From NCBI GenBank assembly GCA_001599715.1, contig BCHU01000003.1:992001-1056000 (forward strand): a DNA stretch of 64,000 nucleotides, given 5' to 3'. This document shows positions 58,613 to 64,000 of this stretch, piece after piece. The first letter of the stretch is position 1; each line of letters begins with the position of its first letter. A program made the position numbers and the translations under genes. This DNA comes from Phaeotremella fagi (Eukaryota > Basidiomycota > Tremellomycetes > Tremellales > Phaeotremellaceae). Under the pieces are notes generated by a model that was not told the DNA's origin, made no database searches, and worked only from the letters and a program-made list of their open reading frames with translations.

Positions 58613-61600
58613 ATGGATACCTTCAATCAGCAGCCAGGTGCTTCGGTCCTTCAACATCAAAATGGTCCAATCCCATTTCCCACAGATTTTGTCAACGATA
58701 CCAAGGACTCTTTTCAATCTTCTAACTCAACATCACGACCAAATCCACATCTCTTCTCTTTCATTCTTCATCTCAACAACGTTCCAGCTGATATGCCAGA
58801 AGTCAATATCGCTGCAACCTTACGAGAGTGTATGCCAGTCAGGATCAAACTCAACTCAGCGGTTCCTCCCAATTCACGTCTCTTGCCAGATGCTTTTTAT
58901 AACTGGATGACCAGGACAGGTAGGTTCAAGTCATTGATTAGCTTGATCCAGCCATTGACGGGTGATTGTTCAAACAGGTACACTTGAATTCCAAACACTC
59001 AAAGATGGTCAGTCTTCGATATCGACGTGATATCACCTAATCTTGCCGATACTGACACGACGTATTTTCATCTAGTTGAGAAAGCGATGGCGATTCTCCC
59101 AGAACACCCTTATCTTACTTCTAAATCTGTTTACGTTTCGCCTTACCTCAGTCCAACTCCTTTACCTGGTCCCAATCCACCAGTCCCTCCTAGGTATATC
59201 CGCCCCACGAAACTCGTGCTTTCTCATCCCAATCCGTTGGCTACTCCTGCAGAAGACTTTATGGCAAAATGTCCAACACCAGGTGAATTATATGATGCCC
59301 TCAGACCATGGGGATCATTGCGATCTGTCGGTGTTTGGGCTGTAGGAGAGACTGAATTCAACCATGAACTAATCTCTAACTCTCAAAATCCACCCATCTG
59401 GAGTGCCAAGGCAGAGTTTTGGTTCGAAGAGGACGCTCGACGCTTTGAAGTGGGTTGGGGTCAAGCTGGATGTCTTCTGAAAGGTTGGCAATTGTGAGTG
59501 TACTGTAGGTGTTTCGAGTTCAAAACTGATGGTGTATTAGGGCAATCTTTCCTGGCAACCCCAACTTTTCATCTCTGTTAGCATCAGGACCCTCTAATCT
59601 TCTTTTAAACAATCATAACGCTGTCCAACCTATTTTCGTTAACCCTCAAATACCTCTCCCACCAAGTCCTTCTAGAACTACTGTCATCGAGGCACCATCA
59701 GCAACATTAGCAATAACCCCCGAAATCATGCAAAATTATGTAGGGTTCAATCCTTTGACTTACATCGGTAAACCAACAACAGCGACTGCTGGAGGGTTTT
59801 CGAGCAGCCAAATCCCTCCTCTGACGCCACCACCTATGGAAGGGGACATGCATTTTCCCTGGTCTCACTACAGTAACCCCTTACACCCTAGCAAGAATAG
59901 TGTCAAATCGATCGATATGGAAGTAGAGGATGATTCGAACATCGATGTCATTCCAGAAACTCGCGGTCCACCAAAATTCAACATCGGCAGAGAATCATCG
60001 TTTTCGACTGCATCTACACCTACCACAACTACTTTCAACTTTGACCGGACTTCACCATCTCGTCCAACACACTCTTTTCCGTCTAGTATTCTTTCGGTAA
60101 CTGGATCCAGTAAAGGTTTCTCGACCCCTTCGCGATCCAGCTCTAACCGACAAAGAAAATGGAGCGTTAGTGTTGTAGAAACACCTGATGGTACAGTCAG
60201 ACCCAATGGATATGTTGCAGACGACGGCATGGTTATACAGCATGGTAAGTTTGGCTCATTGAGAAAGGAAGCGTGTTGATCAATACCAGGACCTGGTCAG
60301 CACATTCGCCCAGCTCCAATGTTTGGACCCGGATCTACGAGTGCATCAGGACTCGTTGACCTCAGTAACATCTTCGTCAAGGTGAGTTCAGCAATGAGAG
60401 TAATGAGACGGCTTCCGGGGTTGACGACCAACAGAACCTTGAACCGGATATCAATTCTTACTATCTCAGTCAGTTATTTTCGAGTGTAAGTTGTGGTCAT
60501 CCTTGACGACTTTACAACCATGAACTAATGCTTGTCATTCCCAAGATTGGTAACGTTGTTAGCGCACGAGTCATGAGAGACGAATCGGGTAGCAGCAGAT
60601 GTTACGGTTTCGTCAGCTTTGTTACTCCCGACGAGGGTGAGTGTTGATTTGGACATAAATTTTATCCATTATCTAACAGTTTTACAGCTGCTCGAGCAAT
60701 TAAGTTAATGCATGGTGCCAAAGTTGGCAACTCAGTCATTGGTGTCACCCTTCATGAACCCAGGAAGCTTCGCCCAGAAAAGATTGCAGAGAGAGTCGCT
60801 CAAGGCCTTCTCCCTGTCTCACCGTCCCGAAGAGTCCCTCGGGGTTCTATGAGCCCTGTCCGGAAAGGGAAAATGGTATCTGGACGTCGGCAAGCGTTTC
60901 AAGAGCTTGTAAGTTGATTGTTCGCATCGCATTAGAACTCTAGCTGAAGATATATTTTCTGTCCAGCCCCCATCCGCTGCTACCGACGAGATTCGTTTAT
61001 TGAGCCCAAGTTCACGACGTCGCGCTCTTGCAAACAGAGTTGAAGAAAGAGTCAAGACTATCATCAAAACTCAATCCAAACCCGATCGTTTGAATGAACC
61101 CATAGTGAAGGCGTTGGTTGATCAAGACTTAGCTCTTATACCTCTTCTCCATGATCAAAGGCAACTTGATGCTAAGATTGTGGAAACCCTCACCTTCATC
61201 ACCAATAACCCGATCACGATCACAGAAACCGAAAAATCACATGGTGACGGACTTCCTGCGTCTACGATACAACTTCTTCGTCAACAGGTCAAAGTGATTG
61301 ATGAGCTGAATTGCGAAACGATCATGAGTATCATGATCGGCAGTTTGCCTCTCGCTGAGATTGACCGTGGGTTGTCCAATAAAGAGGTTTTGTTTCGAAA
61401 TGTTTCTCTTGCTCAACGAGTCATTCAAAATCGAGAAAAAAGAGGACAACCAAAGGATCACGGCTACAGCTCACACGATAGTAATACCACAATGGTCGAC
61501 AATGTCTCCAATACCTCCAGCTCAATGTTAAAACCTCAAGTTGGTTCCTCGGTCATTGAGGGAGAATCATCTACTTCCTCCACCACCTCGAACACAGGCA

Positions 61601-62181
61601 CCTATGAAACATCGCAAAAGCTTGAAAGTTCGGTATCATCGTCTCGCAAAGTCGATTTCCAATCTGGGGTCCAAAAGGTATCAAATTCTCATCTTCCCCT
61701 CGCTTTGTCGATCCAATCTCTTTCGAAATTGTCATTCAGAGACATCCTCCAGCAACTTCGCCTTTTGACTCAAGACGACATTTTCAATCGTTTGCATATC
61801 CCCAGACCTACAGCCAACGAGGTCGTCAGTCTACTCCAATGGTCTCAAAAAATGACCAAAGATAGAAAGTCGAATACCGACAAACGAGCTGAAATAATTC
61901 GAAAAGTCTCTGAACGAGTATCGGTAAGTAGTTTGCATCGATGTGATTCAAGTGCTCACCAAAGATCAGATGAATGAGGCCTCTCGAACTCAAAAGTTAC
62001 TTCTTGTTCGCGAACTCCTCAATGCTGAAGACGATGATGAGGCGGCATGTGAATTGTAAGCTACCAATCGACTCTACCCAAAATCACCCCTATTAACAAG
62101 TACCCCAATTTTCTCAGGCTCAAATATCCGATCATTTTTGAGCACAAGATGCGCATAATGCAAGACAGCAATAAAAGATGA
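58613..62181 (+). CDS. Multi-RRM RNA-binding protein
   Basis: The protein is about 980-1,000 residues. A first RRM-like block of weak conservation (FILHLNNVPADMPEVNIAAT and FQTLKDAEKAMAIL) is followed by a second (TKLVLSHPNPLATPAEDFMA, WSAKAEFWFEEDARRFEV). A canonical third RRM carries RNP2 IFVKNLEPD and RNP1 RCYGFVSFV. Between them lies a Ser/Thr-rich low-complexity part of about 190 residues. Downstream, helical blocks LIPLLHDQRQLDAKIVETL and DILQQLRLLTQDDIFNRLHI bear a distant likeness to the C-terminal modules of PABP-related proteins such as Pes4 or Mip6. The end is uncertain: splicing at GTAAGC (62056) leads to YPIIFEHKMRIMQDSNKR at 62181, while no splicing stops at 62059. The ATG at 58613 gives MDTFNQQPGASV. 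No target RNA is known. Confidence 0.75.
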
Positions 62182-62547
62182 TCTTATCTAATTTTCTCAG
62201 TCATTCAAAAGTGGTCATCGACATTGACAAGTCAAATTTCCTCTATTCTGCATCATTCAATTCATCTCAGAACTAAAACATAGAATACCAAAAAAAATCA
62301 ATAGAAAGAAGGAAACCTCAAATTTTTCATCACATTAAACCACTCGAAAATTCCACTCATAGATCTCCTGGTTCCATTGATGCTTGGTCAATCAATATTG
62401 CTGGCGCTCATCCTCGTTAGATTTGATCAACTTTCGTACATTCTATTACATAAATCTTTATTGTATATAGTATATTCCGATCAATGAATTTTAGTATCAT
62501 TACATATTATCAAGAACGAATCCTACTACCTAGTGAAGTACCGTATA
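62182..62547. other. Convergent 3' intergenic region
   Basis: This 366 bp is AT-rich with A-runs and has no recognised gene. Confidence 0.5.
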
Positions 62548-63111
62548 TTACCAGCTTTCGGAAGTCCAATTCATTCCCAATGTCCGCCCACCTCCTCCTC
62601 CCAACATGGGACCTTGACCTACATTCGGCATCGTTTGAGGATAATTATGGGAATCATGTTGTGGGATATGTTGACCTAACGGATTAATAGTACCTCCACC
62701 AGTTAACGGTAAACCATTAACCCCAGTTCCAAACCCAACTCCTACATTTCCGCCTGGGCCTGGCGAAGGCGACTGATAGCTCATACCCGGTAGACCTGAC
62801 ATGTTACCCATGGAGGACATGATTGTCGACATGTTTGGATGACTACCGTTGGCAGGCGTATTCATGCCTCTTTGATTGAAATTGGAAATGGCAGCCAGAT
62901 TGACTCCTTGATTGCCTCCGGATGGCGAATTGGTGTTGGTGGTTGATACATTCGAGGAGCGAAGCAGGTTAGGGTTGAATCCTGGATTTGTGTTCACATT
63001 CGGGTTGAAATGTGACCGACTGTTACTTGATTCCGAGGAAGAAGAATCTTGGGAATACAGAGGGGGCATCGTCCTCTGGGTACCTTGCTGTTGCAAATGT
63101 TGTTGTTGCAA

Positions 63112-63144
<33 letters not shown>

Positions 63145-64000
63145 CTGATGCTGAATCTGAAGCTGTTGAAGGTGGAATTGTTGTTGCGCATAAGGATTGT
63201 GAGGCGATTGGGAAATTGGGGGCGCTGCCTGGAAACCTGATTGACTTGAGCCTCCGCCATTCAATGTCATCGCCTGAGAAAGCTGACCGGGGTTGTTGCT
63301 GGATTCACGTCGATCTAGTCCCGCTGAGATTCTTCCACCACCGTGCATCTGAGAAGTATTGTCTGAGAGTCTCCTATTGATGTTGTTCTCATACCCAGGA
63401 CCATCAGAATTGTTAGCTGCCGCAGAGCCACGAATATCCTGAGATGAAGGAGTTGAGAGACCAGTTTGAGCGAGGGTAGCGTTTCGGTTTAGACGTACAG
63501 CATCATCCGTGTCTGTACCTGGCATCACATTTCTCGAATCACTCCTGTGAGCAGCTTGAGAGTGATTCGGTACCGATGATGAAGTCGTGGGAGGAAGATT
63601 TGATACGGTTGTGTTCACTTCTGTTTTGGGTTTCGGTAGATGGCTGTAGTAAAGCTTCGACGAACGATCTATCAAATATGACTGTGTATTGTAATCCCAC
63701 TGTGGCCCGCGGGCTTTCCTGGCTTGTGTCAACAGATGATTCCTACAAAAAACGGGATCAGTCAAGAGTATTTAGGATCGTGATGGAGGAAAACGGAACA
63801 CTGAATCCGGAACAAAGAATTTAAAATCGATTATCTTTACTCACCAATAGCTTGCACTCTGTTGTATAGAAGCTTTCTCTGTCTCAGGATCGGCTTTGGA
63901 CTTTGGGTACACAGGTGTTATGTTGACTATTGGCGTTGGGGGACCTGGATCGGGTGTGTCTTCGTTATCTTTGACAGAATCTACTTCCTGGGCAGTTACA
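62548..64000 (-). CDS. Right-truncated polyQ, Asn/Gly-rich protein (C-terminal part)
   Basis: The N-terminus lies outside the window. The visible part begins in an Asp/Pro-rich stretch (DTPDPGPPTPIVNITPVYPK) and continues SASYWNHLLTQARKARGPQW and DYNTQSYLIDRSSKLYYSHL after an intron at about 63743-63843. The rest is Asn-, Ser- and Gln-rich with a run of about 18 Gln (coding-strand CAG/CAA), then Asn/Gly-rich sequence. The C-terminus has GMSYQSPSPGPGG, a Gly-rich element PMLGGGGGRTLG and ends MNWTSESW. Composition suggests a transcriptional regulator or RNA-granule protein, but no domain is visible here. At least one intron is present. Confidence 0.75.
63085..63190. repeat. CAG/CAA repeat coding for polyglutamine
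   Basis: On the + strand this is a mixed run of CTG, TTG and similar triplets. On the coding (minus) strand it gives runs of Gln broken by Leu, His and Ile. The mix of CAG and CAA suggests moderate stability, but variation between strains is likely. Confidence 0.85.

Overview
This 64 kb window is nuclear DNA of a basidiomycete fungus, most likely a tremellomycete of the Cryptococcus/Kwoniella/Tremella group. The evidence is a compact layout, many short introns (about 34-60 nt) with GTNNGT donors, a CAP10 (GT90) capsule-type glycosyltransferase, an Ssk1-type response regulator, a Cpk1-type MAP kinase with a TEY loop, and several proteins of basidiomycete-only type. The genus is an inference from sequence style. 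Gene coordinates run from start codon to stop codon and include introns. Most splice sites were read by eye.

Layout. 0-5 kb: a left-truncated unknown gene, an aldo-keto reductase (-) and ERG6 sterol C-24 methyltransferase (+) with an intron ending at its ATG. 5-14 kb: a Ser-rich unknown protein (+), NOP14 (-) and VPS34 (+), the last two sharing a promoter of about 200 bp. 14-27 kb: tafazzin TAZ1 (+), RBX1/HRT1 (-), a Fus3/Kss1-type MAPK (-), ARO8-type aminotransferase (+), a HEI10 meiotic RING protein (+), a GNAT acetyltransferase (-) and an LCLAT1/CST26-type acyltransferase (+). 27-36 kb: a stretch of secreted and membrane proteins, comprising a Kex2-site-rich secreted protein, an M28-like secreted peptidase, a VCX1 Ca2+/H+ exchanger, a small unknown protein and a single-pass membrane protein with a Ser/Thr stalk. 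36-41 kb: mitochondrial uL13, SmD2, RPA3 and a LYAR-type zinc-finger protein. 41-54 kb: SSK1, two unknown proteins, proteasome beta1 (PRE3) and an F-box-like protein ending near a long poly-C tract. 54-64 kb: the CAP10-family glycosyltransferase, a three-RRM-like RNA-binding protein and a right-truncated polyQ protein.

The genes are mostly housekeeping and do not form one pathway. Loose themes are membrane lipids (ERG6, VPS34, TAZ1, acyltransferase), stress and mating signalling (SSK1, MAPK, VCX1) and the secretory pathway or cell surface (27-36 kb block, CAP10). I saw no tRNA, rRNA, transposon, CRISPR array or virus-like sequence. The points most worth a second look are a degenerate histidine-kinase-like module inside SSK1, the poly-C tract that reads in frame as polyproline, stop codons embedded in splice donors (MAPK and RRM genes), a Gcn4/E-box composite site upstream of ARO8, an MCB site upstream of RPA3, and the unknown secreted and basidiomycete-specific proteins.
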